A stretch of 64,000 bases of DNA from Rhodospirillales bacterium (GTDB taxonomy: Bacteria; Pseudomonadota; Alphaproteobacteria; Micavibrionales; Micavibrionaceae). The notes beneath the pieces were generated by a model. It ran no database searches. It saw only the letters and a list, made by a program, of their open reading frames with translations, and was not told the origin of the DNA. Positions 1 through 8,128 of the stretch are shown one piece after another. The stretch spans positions 1,612,001 through 1,676,000 of the forward strand of contig CP060239.1 of assembly GCA_023898785.1 (NCBI GenBank), written 5' to 3'. The position numbers and the translations under genes are program-made. Each line of letters starts with the position of its first letter. Position 1 is the first letter of the stretch.

Positions 1-1
1 C

Positions 2-160
2 GTTGCCGCCGGTTCGACCATCACCGAAGATGTGCCCGCCAATGCGCTATCCATCGCCCGCGATCCGGCCGAAATCCGGCAGGGCTGGGCTGCCAAATAC
101 CGTAAGATCAAGGAAGCAGCACAAAAAAAAGCAAAAAAACAGCGTAAAAAAGCTTCCTGA
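2..160 (+). CDS. glmU: GlmU C-terminal end (partial, runs off the left edge)
   Basis: The frame starting at base 2 is open from the window edge and ends at a TGA at 158-160, giving 52 residues. It begins with a left-handed beta-helix style segment (VAAGSTITEDVPANALSIAR) and ends in a Lys/Ala/Gln-rich basic tail. This matches the end of the acetyltransferase domain of GlmU, the bifunctional GlcN-1-P acetyltransferase / GlcNAc-1-P uridylyltransferase that makes UDP-GlcNAc in the cytoplasm. The next large gene is glmS, which catalyses the first step of the same pathway, and this supports the call. Only the tail is visible, so the catalytic residues cannot be checked. Confidence 0.8.
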   Translation, partial: VAAGSTITEDVPANALSIARDPAEIRQGWAAKYRKIKEAAQKKAKKQRKKAS

Positions 161-237
161 TTTTATTGTGGGCAGTAGTCCGAACGGCCGATAAATTTTT
201 TAAATAATTCTATGGAAGCCTGTACTCTGAAGTGGTT

Positions 238-525
238 ATGCGCTTTTTCTTTTTGACAATATTTTTGTCGGTTATTCCTTTCTCCGTTCACGCGACCTGC
301 GAGGGCTATAACAACGCCATGAATGCACTGGAAGCGGCGATTGCTGAAAGTTACCGCCCCAAGATGCAACCGCCGCTAAAATACCGCGATCCCGATAATG
401 CGCCACCCGTGGCGTCTATCAATGCAGTGATTGATGATCTGGAAATTGCAACCCAAAAGCTGGGTGCGCCCAAAGCACCTGTGCCAGCCCAATCCTATCC
501 CCGCCGCCCAAAACCTCATCTGTAA
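238..525 (+). CDS. small exported protein of unknown function
   Basis: The product has about 95 residues. It starts with a short hydrophobic signal sequence (MRFFFLTIFLSVIPFSVHA) with a plausible signal peptidase I site after VHA. The mature part is hydrophilic, has one Cys near its start (TCEGYNNAMNALEAAI) and a Pro-rich basic C-terminus (PRRPKPHL). An in-frame GTG lies two codons upstream at 232, and I prefer the ATG. It sits between glmU and glmS in the same direction. I do not recognise a family. The signal peptide and gene position are observed. A periplasmic location is inferred. Confidence 0.5.
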   Translation: MRFFFLTIFLSVIPFSVHATCEGYNNAMNALEAAIAESYRPKMQPPLKYRDPDNAPPVASINAVIDDLEIATQKLGAPKAPVPAQSYPRRPKPHL

Positions 526-651
526 CATCCCGCAACATCATGTGACTTGCGGTTTTAAGAAGAATGATTAAATTCTTGATATACTCGTTTTGCTTTGTGG
601 TTGTACAAAGCGCTAATAATGATGTGCAAACACAAATGAAAATAATTAGAT

Positions 652-2490
652 ATGTGCGGAATAATTGGAATTTTAAGTGAAGACAGTGCAGCACCCCTTT
701 TGATTGAGGGTTTACGCCGCCTCGAATATCGCGGCTATGATAGCGCCGGAATCGCCACGCTGCATGACGGCGTGCTTGATAGACGCCGTTCCGAGGGCAA
801 ACTTAAAAACCTCGAAATCAAACTCAAAAGCAGACCGCTTAAAGGTACGCTCGGCATTGGCCATACGCGCTGGGCGACCCATGGCGGCCCGACCGAGGAT
901 AATGCCCACCCGCACGCGACCGATAAAGTCGCAGTCGTCCATAACGGCATCATTGAAAATTATGCGCAGTTAAAAGAAGAACTGGCCAACCACCAAATCC
1001 GCTTTGAAACCGATACCGATACCGAAGTTATTGTCCATCTTGTTGATCATTATCTGACCCAAGGTAAAAGCCCACAAGAGGCGGCCAGCACCGCGTTTGA
1101 TCGCCTTGACGGGGCTTATGCCATCGTGATGATTTTTGCCGGTCAGGATAATCTTATGATCGGTTGCCGTCAGGGCACACCGCTGGCTGTCGGCTATGGC
1201 GACGGCGAAATGTTTGTCGCCAGCGATTCTTATGCTCTTGCGCCATTAACCAAAAAAATCTGCTTTCTTGAAGATGGCGACCGCGTCACCGTCACCCGCG
1301 AAGGTGCGCAGATTTATACCAACGATGACACGCCCGTTACCCGCGAAATCCGTATCACTGCCCAAAGCGGTGCGACGACCGGAAAAGGCAATTTCCGCCA
1401 CTTCATGCTCAAGGAAATTTATGAACAACCCAGCGTTATTGGCGATACGCTGAATTCTTTCGTCAATCCGGCAACGGGTGAAATATCAATTCCTCCTGAG
1501 GTGCTCGCTGCTCTTGCTGACGCCCCGCGCATTACCATGGTCGCCTGCGGCACGGCCTATTATGCTTGCATGGTTGCCAAATACTGGTTTGAACAGACCG
1601 TAGGCATTCCCTGCGATGTCGATATTGCCTCCGAATTCCGCTACCGCGAACCACCGCTGGCTTCTGATACACTTTGCATCGTCGTTTCCCAGTCAGGAGA
1701 AACGCTGGACACTTTAGAAGGCATGCGCTACGCAAAATCTGAAGGATGCAAAGTGCTTTCCATCGTCAACACCATCGAAAGCACAATCGAGCGGGAATCC
1801 GACTTCGTCATGCACACGCTGGCCGGACCGGAAATCGGCGTTGCCTCAACCAAAGCCTTCACTACCCAGCTCACAACACTGGCCTGCATCGCACTTTCAC
1901 TGGCAGTAAAAAAGGGCGCGTTGAAACATGAAAAAGCCGCCGTGCTCGCCGATGAGCTGCGTCATATCCCGCAGCAAATCACCCAGCTGTTACGCGAGGA
2001 AGAAAACACCGAAATCATACAATCCATTGCCCGTGATATCTTCGAAAACACTGACATGCTTTATCTAGGTCGGAATTTGCTGTATCCACTGGCCATGGAA
2101 GGCGCGTTGAAACTGAAAGAAGTTTCCTACATCCACGCCGAAGGCTACGCAGCCGGAGAATTGAAGCATGGCCCCATCGCTCTGATCGACGACCATATGC
2201 CGATCGTTGTGCTGGCTCCGGCGGGTGATGCCTTGTTCGAAAAAACCGCCAGTAACTTACAGGAAAATGTCGCGCGCGGCGCCAAAGTATTATTGATCTC
2301 CGATGAATCAGGGCACGCCAAACTCAAAGAGCTCATCCACTGGGGCATTAAACTACAACCCCTCGATCCGTTCGTCGCGCCCATTCTCTATGCCGTACCG
2401 ATCCAGCTTCTCGCTTACCACGTTGCCGTTACAAAAGGCACCGATGTTGACCAACCGCGCAATCTGGCCAAATCCGTCACGGTGGAGTAG
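652..2490 (+). CDS. glmS: glutamine--fructose-6-phosphate aminotransferase (isomerizing)
   Basis: The 612-residue product matches the usual length of GlmS. It converts fructose-6-phosphate and glutamine to glucosamine-6-phosphate, the entry step to UDP-GlcNAc for peptidoglycan and LPS. The N-terminal class II glutamine amidotransferase domain starts MCGIIGIL, so Cys2 becomes the N-terminal nucleophile after Met removal, and RRLEYRGYDSAG follows. Two SIS sugar-isomerase domains come next, with VACGTAYYA and SQSGETLDT in the first and LGRNLLYPLAMEGALKLKE in the second. The C-terminus LAKSVTVE is typical. The ATG fixes the start because Cys must be residue 2. An AT-rich 126-bp leader containing TATACT (580-585) precedes it. 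I see no glmS ribozyme. Confidence 0.97.
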   Translation: MCGIIGILSEDSAAPLLIEGLRRLEYRGYDSAGIATLHDGVLDRRRSEGKLKNLEIKLKSRPLKGTLGIGHTRWATHGGPTEDNAHPHATDKVAVVHNGIIENYAQLKEELANHQIRFETDTDTEVIVHLVDHYLTQGKSPQEAASTAFDRLDGAYAIVMIFAGQDNLMIGCRQGTPLAVGYGDGEMFVASDSYALAPLTKKICFLEDGDRVTVTREGAQIYTNDDTPVTREIRITAQSGATTGKGNFRHFMLKEIYEQPSVIGDTLNSFVNPATGEISIPPEVLAALADAPRITMVACGTAYYACMVAKYWFEQTVGIPCDVDIASEFRYREPPLASDTLCIVVSQSGETLDTLEGMRYAKSEGCKVLSIVNTIESTIERESDFVMHTLAGPEIGVASTKAFTTQLTTLACIALSLAVKKGALKHEKAAVLADELRHIPQQITQLLREEENTEIIQSIARDIFENTDMLYLGRNLLYPLAMEGALKLKEVSYIHAEGYAAGELKHGPIALIDDHMPIVVLAPAGDALFEKTASNLQENVARGAKVLLISDESGHAKLKELIHWGIKLQPLDPFVAPILYAVPIQLLAYHVAVTKGTDVDQPRNLAKSVTVE

Positions 2491-2553
2491 TGACCAATGG
2501 GGAGTGTCGCCTTACGTCCTTAAGCGCTCCTAACTTATCACAAACAGGTACGA

Positions 2554-3279
2554 TTATTTAAGCTTAAAACCAATAGGAATGTTCATTGAGACAGAAGACT
2601 TGCCTAAGGAAGAAGGTATAGCGGGTAAGGGGCTGGCGGCCTTGACCATATTTAAAGCGGCCTGATCAAGAATATGATGCCCTGTTGTTTTTACAAAACG
2701 GCTTTCAGTGATGGCTCCGCTTCGGCTGATACGAATTTGAATCACCGCGTGCCCCTCGAGTTTTCGCCGCCGGGCCTCGCGTGGATAGACGCGATAAGAA
2801 TCTATTGCCGCACGCACCATATCTTGATAGCGAATTTCTGCGTTTCTTCCACCACCTGCATACGCGCTGTTTTGTCTGCGCATTGAAGATGCTTGAGCTG
2901 CTGTCCTGGTAATCGAGGAGCTTTCCCTCTTTTTTTCATTTTTTTCGGTTGGCGCTGGAACAGGATCGGCAAGCGTTAAATCAAGTGCCTTTTGCACATC
3001 ATCCCTACGGTCATTTTGCAAAGCGGGACTTTCAATCTTTTCAGGTGTTTGAGGAAGAGGCGAAGGCTCTTGAACGAGAGTTACAAAAATGGGTGCATAC
3101 TCCATTTTCCCGGCTCCTCCGCCAGCGTCATGGATATACGAGGAGAGTGCCACGATCCCCCCGATGACGCTCATATGCAACACGGTAGACGCACAAAACG
3201 ATAAAGCTGTCCCCGCTATACTGGTTTTAAAAGACGGTATAGCGGAAGACAGGCGTTTATGGGTTTTCAAAGCCACCAT
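2554..3279 (-). CDS. tonB: TonB-family energy transducer of the copper receptor operon
   Basis: The product has about 241 residues, with one N-terminal membrane anchor (roughly residues 20-45) and a Pro/Glu/Lys-rich periplasmic linker. The C-terminal TonB domain runs over roughly the last 80 residues (VYPREARRRKLEGHAVIQI, then a conserved hydrophobic end). TonB couples the inner-membrane proton motive force, via ExbB/ExbD, to outer-membrane receptors. The start is the ATG at 3279, which shares one base with the stop of the upstream receptor gene (TGATG), so translation is probably coupled. A TTG one codon upstream is less likely. No exbB/exbD lie here, so the protein must borrow them from elsewhere (inference). 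Confidence 0.88.
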   Translation of the reverse strand: MVALKTHKRLSSAIPSFKTSIAGTALSFCASTVLHMSVIGGIVALSSYIHDAGGGAGKMEYAPIFVTLVQEPSPLPQTPEKIESPALQNDRRDDVQKALDLTLADPVPAPTEKNEKKRESSSITRTAAQASSMRRQNSAYAGGGRNAEIRYQDMVRAAIDSYRVYPREARRRKLEGHAVIQIRISRSGAITESRFVKTTGHHILDQAALNMVKAASPLPAIPSSLGKSSVSMNIPIGFKLK

Positions 3280-5366
3280 CAAAACGGAACTCTCAGTTGA
3301 ACATAAAAACTCCGGCCCGGTTCGTTCACCTGCACTTCCGTTGGGTCGGAAATATTGGAGCGATTAAGGTGATTGGCATAAGTGGAATCAAATATATTTT
3401 TCACCCCAAAATTGAGCGACGCAGGATCAAATTCGGTGATCGTTCCTTCCAAATCAAAAACGGCATAACCATTGGTTTTATCAACATCCCGGCCTGTTGA
3501 GCTTAACGAATTTGTATCAACTCGCGTTTGCTCCAGCGCCCAGCGCGCCTTCCCACTAACCTCCAGATAATCCAAAGCTTGCCATGTTACGCCTACTTTA
3601 CCTTGCAAAGGCGGAATTTGTGGCAAAGCCCGTCCGGCATCAATATCCGCGCCAAACGTACAAGTCGCATCTGCCTCAAGCGTCCAGTCCGAAGCAAACC
3701 GCCAGAATCCACGAACTTCAAACCCCGCCAGAAAGGCATTAATATTGCGGTATATGTCAGCATCAGGAAAATTCACCAAAATACCCGGTTGAGAACGAGC
3801 AGAATCACGCAAGATATAATCCTCCACATAATTGGCATAGGCTGATCCACCAAAACTCCAGACAGGTTCCGTAATATCAAAACCTATATCCATTTGATGA
3901 TGTTTTTCCGGATCAATGTCAGGATTTCCAACCCAGGAAGTTGCTCCACCTGCGCCCATAAAGTTCGCAAGACCTCTTTCCGTTGCATCCGCCGTGCGAA
4001 CGGAGCGGCTCAAACCGGTGTAAAACAGCGTGCTAGCACTATAATCATGTTCCAGACGCAGAAGGCCGCCCAGATTATGCTCTGTTTTTGATGACGCGCC
4101 GTAGCCATAGAACTGAGAATAAATATCATTCGGCGTTCTATTTCCTGCCGCCGGGGCAGGAGTATCAGCACGCCCATAATCGACATGCACATAATCGTAA
4201 CGCCCACCCACGACCAAACGGCTCTTATCACCAAGGTCGTAAGCGCTCTCACCGGCAAGACTGGCTTCATTGATCGTAATATCCGGCCATAACAGTGATT
4301 GAAGAGCGCCCGTTGTGTTCACAATCCTGTCGGCATTACGGTTATTCCGCCGCCATTCCAGCACGCTCTCAACGGGCTGGTCAAAAAGGACAAAATCTTT
4401 TTCCAGCTTTGCACCATACGTGTCGGACTGCGAATCAACACGTAAAGGCATGGCCGCTGTAAACGGACGCAAACTAAAATTATCCATGATGTGATCTACC
4501 AAAGACGCATAGGTGCTGACTTTCACTCTTTGGAAAATCTTTCCATCCAGATCTCGTTCCAAAGCGGCCTTGAATGTTTGCCCTTTGGATAAGGGCGAGT
4601 CCATGCCCGCGCCGGGAAACAGAGCGTCGTTGATCTTGCGGTAATCTGCGCCCAGAGATAGATGCGCCCCTTCCGGTGTATAACCAACTTTCAGGCCGCC
4701 CGAGCGCTCTATGAAAGCGGCGCGTACTTCATCACCATCGCCGTCTTCATAATTTTCAGCATCCTTATAAGAACCATAGGCGTTCGCATAGCCAAGTAAC
4801 GTGCCTGCCGTAACGTTGGCCCCGGCATTCCACATTTCGCTATTGCCGTCATAACCGCCCTGCACAAGCCCAGTGACCGCCAGAGCTTCACCAAAATCAG
4901 GCCGCCCTTGTTCGACGATCACACTGCCGCCAGAGCCTCCGAATCCGTTGAGCACAGACTGATAGCCCTGAATAACTGTTACGGTGTCGCGGAGCTGTAT
5001 GTTCATATAAGCGCTCGGCGGGTCCATACGGTTTGGGCACCCTCCAAATACATAGGAATCGCCATTGACGATATTCAACTGCCCTTGTGACTGCCCTCGA
5101 ATAAAAGGCTCAAGCCCATGTCCGCCAAAACGTGCCGCTGTAACCCCCGGCAAAGATCCCAGATAATCTGCCCCATCTGAATAGCGCAGGGGAGATGCCG
5201 CATCAGAACTATCATAAGAAGCACTGGCCGGATAAGACATCATCATGAGGGCCTCAACCGCAATCGGATCAACCTCAATGATTTCTTCCGCATAAGACGG
5301 AGCAACTAAAAAACTGCTGACAAGCAGGGACGCGCCAAAGGCGCTGTATTTGAAAATGTTATGCAT
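3279..5366 (-). CDS. oprC: TonB-dependent copper receptor, OprC-like
   Basis: A 695-residue outer-membrane receptor with a signal peptide (cleavage near SYAEE), an N-terminal plug domain and a 22-strand-type barrel ending in aromatic F (QLRVPF). The plug carries GGCPNRMDPPSAY (Cys110), the hallmark of the OprC/copper-receptor subfamily, and a Met cluster (MMMSYP, residues 41-46). Family knowledge is that OprC-type receptors take up copper. The gene is second in a minus-strand operon after a DUF2946 gene and overlaps the following tonB by one base. A good ribosome-binding site (AAGGA) precedes the ATG. A Cu-responsive promoter is likely upstream of the DUF2946 gene, but I cannot identify an operator. 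Confidence 0.9.
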   Translation of the reverse strand: MHNIFKYSAFGASLLVSSFLVAPSYAEEIIEVDPIAVEALMMMSYPASASYDSSDAASPLRYSDGADYLGSLPGVTAARFGGHGLEPFIRGQSQGQLNIVNGDSYVFGGCPNRMDPPSAYMNIQLRDTVTVIQGYQSVLNGFGGSGGSVIVEQGRPDFGEALAVTGLVQGGYDGNSEMWNAGANVTAGTLLGYANAYGSYKDAENYEDGDGDEVRAAFIERSGGLKVGYTPEGAHLSLGADYRKINDALFPGAGMDSPLSKGQTFKAALERDLDGKIFQRVKVSTYASLVDHIMDNFSLRPFTAAMPLRVDSQSDTYGAKLEKDFVLFDQPVESVLEWRRNNRNADRIVNTTGALQSLLWPDITINEASLAGESAYDLGDKSRLVVGGRYDYVHVDYGRADTPAPAAGNRTPNDIYSQFYGYGASSKTEHNLGGLLRLEHDYSASTLFYTGLSRSVRTADATERGLANFMGAGGATSWVGNPDIDPEKHHQMDIGFDITEPVWSFGGSAYANYVEDYILRDSARSQPGILVNFPDADIYRNINAFLAGFEVRGFWRFASDWTLEADATCTFGADIDAGRALPQIPPLQGKVGVTWQALDYLEVSGKARWALEQTRVDTNSLSSTGRDVDKTNGYAVFDLEGTITEFDPASLNFGVKNIFDSTYANHLNRSNISDPTEVQVNEPGRSFYVQLRVPF

Positions 5367-5435
5367 TGTTTTTCCTTACACATATAAGCGCACAGACCAA
5401 CTGTGCGATGGCTTTAAGAATATTAAAAATGGGTC

Positions 5436-5846
5436 TTAAGCGGCGTAAGGGGGTGCGCGAGCTTCATAACGTTTTGCCTGAAGCAATAAGGTCAAATCAT
5501 CGCTATAGGAGACGATGGATATGTTAGTACGACGAATTTGCGAGTGAAGCGCATCGGGCAGATCAGGAATAACCCGCGCCATATGAGAAGCAACACAGTA
5601 AGAGCACATTTTCCTGTTTGGTTTATCACCAGGCGCGGGATCGCCGTCATCCGGTGCATCCCCGTTAAGGGCAATAACTTGAAGACCGTTTGCCGTGCAA
5701 ATTTCCAGAAATATTTTCGCAGATGCTTTATTGGCGCAAAGAGGCGCGAGGTTTGATAAAACAAGCCCCAGAATAATAAAAACGTTTAAACAAAAATGTT
5801 TGCTGTTATTTTTATGCAAAGATCTAAACCTGCTACTTCTCTGCAA
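5436..5846 (-). CDS. DUF2946-family exported protein of the copper operon
   Basis: The product has about 136 residues, with an N-terminal hydrophobic segment (NVFIILGLVLSNLAP) followed by EICTANGLQVIAL and CSYCVASH, the Cys-containing signature of DUF2946. Members of this family are often next to copper TonB receptors, which fits the oprC gene 69 bp downstream on the same strand. A role in periplasmic copper handling is inferred from the Cys/His motifs and context and is not established. The only candidate starts are non-ATG. TTG at 5846 is used here, and an in-frame TAG two codons upstream limits any extension. Confidence 0.7.
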   Translation of the reverse strand: MQRSSRFRSLHKNNSKHFCLNVFIILGLVLSNLAPLCANKASAKIFLEICTANGLQVIALNGDAPDDGDPAPGDKPNRKMCSYCVASHMARVIPDLPDALHSQIRRTNISIVSYSDDLTLLLQAKRYEARAPPYAA

Positions 5847-5962
5847 TTTCTAAACCATTCCAAACAAAGAAAACACATAAAACTTTTCTCGTTGCTCTTC
5901 TATAATGAGTTTACTATCAATAGATATGTGAATTCATCCGTCTCATCTGAAAGAATAACCAC

Positions 5963-6907
5963 ATGTCTTCATCAATTTCCCTTTCCACAAAAATAGCCGG
6001 TTCCACTCTTTCCTCGTGCCTGTATAACGCTTCAGGACCTTTATGCTCCACCGCAGAGGAATTACACGCTATTGGAAAAAGTCATGCGGGCGCAATTTTG
6101 AGCAAGAGCGCAACCCTGCAGGAGCGGCAGGGAAATGAAGAACCCCGATATGTTGACACGCGCTGGGGCAGTATTAACAGCATGGGACTGCCCAATAAAG
6201 GATTTGAGTTTTACGCTCAATTTGCACAAACTGCGAAAGTTTACGAGAAACCCTATTTTATGTCTGTCTCAGGACTAAGCCATGAAGATAACCGCCGCAT
6301 TATTAAAGAGCTGGCTAATTTCGAGAACATTGCCGCCATTGAATTAAACCTTTCATGCCCCAATGTTCCCGGAAAACCGCAAACAGGATATGATTTTGAA
6401 CAGAGCCGTCATCTTCTCGAATTGGTTTTTACAGCAGCAAAACAGCCTATCGGCGTGAAGCTTCCACCATATTTCGATATGCCGCATTTTGAAATGATGG
6501 CCGCCGTATTAAACGATTTTCCCATCTCTTTTGTCACATGTATTAACAGTATCGGCAATGGTCTGGTGATCGACCCGGATTCAGAATCTGTCGTTATTAA
6601 ACCAAAGCACGGATTTGGAGGCATAGGAGGAGACTTCATCAAACCAACAGCCCTTGCCAATGTCCGTAAATTTTATACTTTGCTTGATAAAAAAGTATCT
6701 ATTATTGGCTGTGGCGGCGTAAAAACCGGCCCGGATGCTTTCGAGCATATTTTATGTGGCGCAAGCGCTGTGCAAATAGGCACACAATTTATGCGCGAAG
6801 GGACAGGATGCTTCGAACGCATAGCCAATGAACTCACCGACCTTATGCGGCAAAAAGGCTACCAAAATATAGAGAGCTTTAAGGGAAAATTAAGAGACAT
6901 AACATGA
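5963..6907 (+). CDS. pyrD: dihydroorotate dehydrogenase, class 1A type
   Basis: The 314-residue cytosolic flavoprotein oxidises dihydroorotate to orotate in pyrimidine synthesis. Its features are those of class 1A: the FMN/substrate segments SKSATLQERQGNEEPRY and SINSMGLPN, the catalytic loop ELNLSCPNVPGK with Cys132 as base (class 2 uses Ser), GVKLPP, and C-terminal GCGGVKTG and QIGTQF. There is no N-terminal membrane helix. Class 1A enzymes are soluble dimers that usually reduce fumarate. Most proteobacteria use the membrane-bound, quinone-linked class 2 enzyme, so this copy may be acquired or an addition. It is divergent from the copper operon, and an IS5 element lies downstream. Confidence 0.92.
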   Translation: MSSSISLSTKIAGSTLSSCLYNASGPLCSTAEELHAIGKSHAGAILSKSATLQERQGNEEPRYVDTRWGSINSMGLPNKGFEFYAQFAQTAKVYEKPYFMSVSGLSHEDNRRIIKELANFENIAAIELNLSCPNVPGKPQTGYDFEQSRHLLELVFTAAKQPIGVKLPPYFDMPHFEMMAAVLNDFPISFVTCINSIGNGLVIDPDSESVVIKPKHGFGGIGGDFIKPTALANVRKFYTLLDKKVSIIGCGGVKTGPDAFEHILCGASAVQIGTQFMREGTGCFERIANELTDLMRQKGYQNIESFKGKLRDIT

Positions 6908-6924
6908 TATGCGCGCGGGCAAAT

Positions 6925-7098
6925 TTGGACAGAAATTGGCAAATATCGGGCCTTCATATTCTTATAAAATGTAGATTTTGCCATGCCAAGAACTTTAGCG
7001 GCTTGAGTAATATTATGACTAAAATGCTCGGGGGGAATTTTTATGGCTTCGAGTTCTGTTTCGTTGGCGGTTTTAAAATATCTGTCATCTGAGACTAG
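6925..7098 (-). pseudogene. remnant of a Fis-type HTH regulator, cut by IS5
   Basis: On the minus strand this stretch reads as an open frame containing NITQAAKVLGMAKSTFYKN, a clear Fis/NtrC-type C-terminal helix-turn-helix. It is preceded by ETELEAIKIPPEHF. There is no start codon in the fragment. Its 5' side is cut by the IS5 element at 7099. If the IS and one CTAG are removed, the frame continues a short way beyond 8053 before a stop, so only the tail of the regulator survives. The fragment's own 3' end runs into the end of pyrD without a natural stop near the HTH. What the regulator once controlled is unknown. Confidence 0.45.
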
Positions 7099-7161
7099 GG
7101 TCTAAACACACAGGTAATTTTATGATTCAATGGTTTGGTGATTTGAGAAAGGAGCCAAACT

Positions 7162-8033
7162 ATGCGTCATTTTTATCTTTCAGACACCCAATGGGAAGCG
7201 ATCAAGCCTCACTTGCCGCCAGATAGGGGACGCAAGCCCCGCGTGGATGACCGCCGTGTGATCAGCGGCATCATTCATGTTTTGCAATCGGGTTGCCGCT
7301 GGCGTGATGCGCCGTCCGAATACGGTTCTTACACCACCCTTTATAATCGTTATAATCGCTGGTCTGCGCGCGGCATCTGGCAATATCTGTTCCGCGAGAT
7401 TGTTGGCGCGTTATCGGACGAACGGGACATGGCGGCGATTGACAGCACGCATATCAAAGCGCACAGATCAGCCGGCGGCGGAAAGGGGGGGCGCATGCTC
7501 AGGCGATCGGCATAAGCCGTGGCGGACGCAACACCAAGCTGTACGCGATCAGCGATATGAAATGCCGTCCGCTGGCTTTGTACATCACGCAAGGGCAACG
7601 CGCCGATATCAAAGGGGCGGTTGCCTTGGCAGGATCATTACCGTCAATAAAATATCTCTTGGCGGATAAAGCGTATGACGCTGGACATTTTCGCGGCTTT
7701 TTAATGAACCGGAAGATCGAACCTGTCATTCCCTCCACGGCCACACGCAAAATCAAAATCCCGCACGACGAGAGACGCTGTGAACCTCCACGGGCCAAGG
7801 CCCGTGGTATCACTCTAATTCAAGCTGCGCTTGTCCGGACTCGTTGGTCCGGAGGCGCTACATCCATGGGGCAAGCCCCATGGTTTTCTTGCGCGTATAA
7901 AAACCGCAATGTCGTGGAACGAATGTTTGGACGCCTCAAAGACTGGCGGCGCGTGGCAACAAGATACGACAAACTCGCCAGAAACTTCTTCGCCGCTCTA
8001 TGCCTTGCTTCCCTCTTATGTTTCTGGATTTAA
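7162..8033 (+). pseudogene. IS5-family transposase, two frames and interrupted by a MITE
   Basis: The first frame (7162-7515, 117 residues) starts MRHFYLSDTQWEAIKPHLPP and carries the N-terminal IS5 domain with GCRWRDAP and AAIDSTHIKAHR (first catalytic Asp). The second frame, entered by a -1 shift, continues AIGISRGGRNTKLYAI and includes LADKAYDAGHF (second Asp) and NVVERMFGRLKDWRR (catalytic Glu region), ending at 8033. The switch lies at A3G7 (7482-7491), which could be programmed slippage as in other IS427-group elements or a plain frameshift. A 100-bp MITE adds about 33 foreign residues just before the Glu motif, so the enzyme is probably dead. A ribosome-binding site (AAGGAG) precedes the ATG. 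Confidence 0.85.
7786..7885. mobile_element. IS200-derived miniature element nested in the IS5 transposase
   Basis: This 100-bp piece starts CTCCACGGGCCAAGG and ends near GCAAGCCCCATGGTT. Its left ~48 bp match the left end of the IS200 element at 24420, including CAAGCTGCGCTTGTCC, and its right ~25 bp match that element's right end at 24922. Both ends form perfect 9-bp hairpins with AA loops (7788-7807 and 7864-7883), the subterminal hairpins that IS200 transposases recognise. The whole tnpA gene is missing. No target duplication is seen, as expected for the family. Boundaries are uncertain by a few bases. Confidence 0.75.
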
Positions 8034-8128
8034 GCTGTGAGTCCGGACCCTAGACAAATATTTTTTTGTGTTTTGACACTATGGACGATAATACTCCCGA
8101 TAACCCTGAGCTAGCTCCAGACAGAGGC

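Larger units (their letters stand above)
7099..8049 (+). mobile_element. IS5-family insertion sequence (IS427-like), 951 bp with nested MITE
   Basis: The element is bounded by CTAG on both sides (7095-7098 and 8050-8053), the expected target duplication for the IS427 group. The inverted ends are GGTCTAAACACACAG on the left and the complement of CTGTGAGTCCGGACC on the right, and they match over most positions. It encodes a DDE transposase split into two frames. Without the 100-bp insert at 7786-7885 it would be about 850 bp, normal for the group. It interrupts a small regulator remnant. Confidence 0.9.

Noticed and set aside
526..651. glmS ribozyme or other leader riboswitch before glmS
   Set aside because: The 126-bp AT-rich leader shows no conserved ribozyme core, and such ribozymes are typical of Firmicutes.
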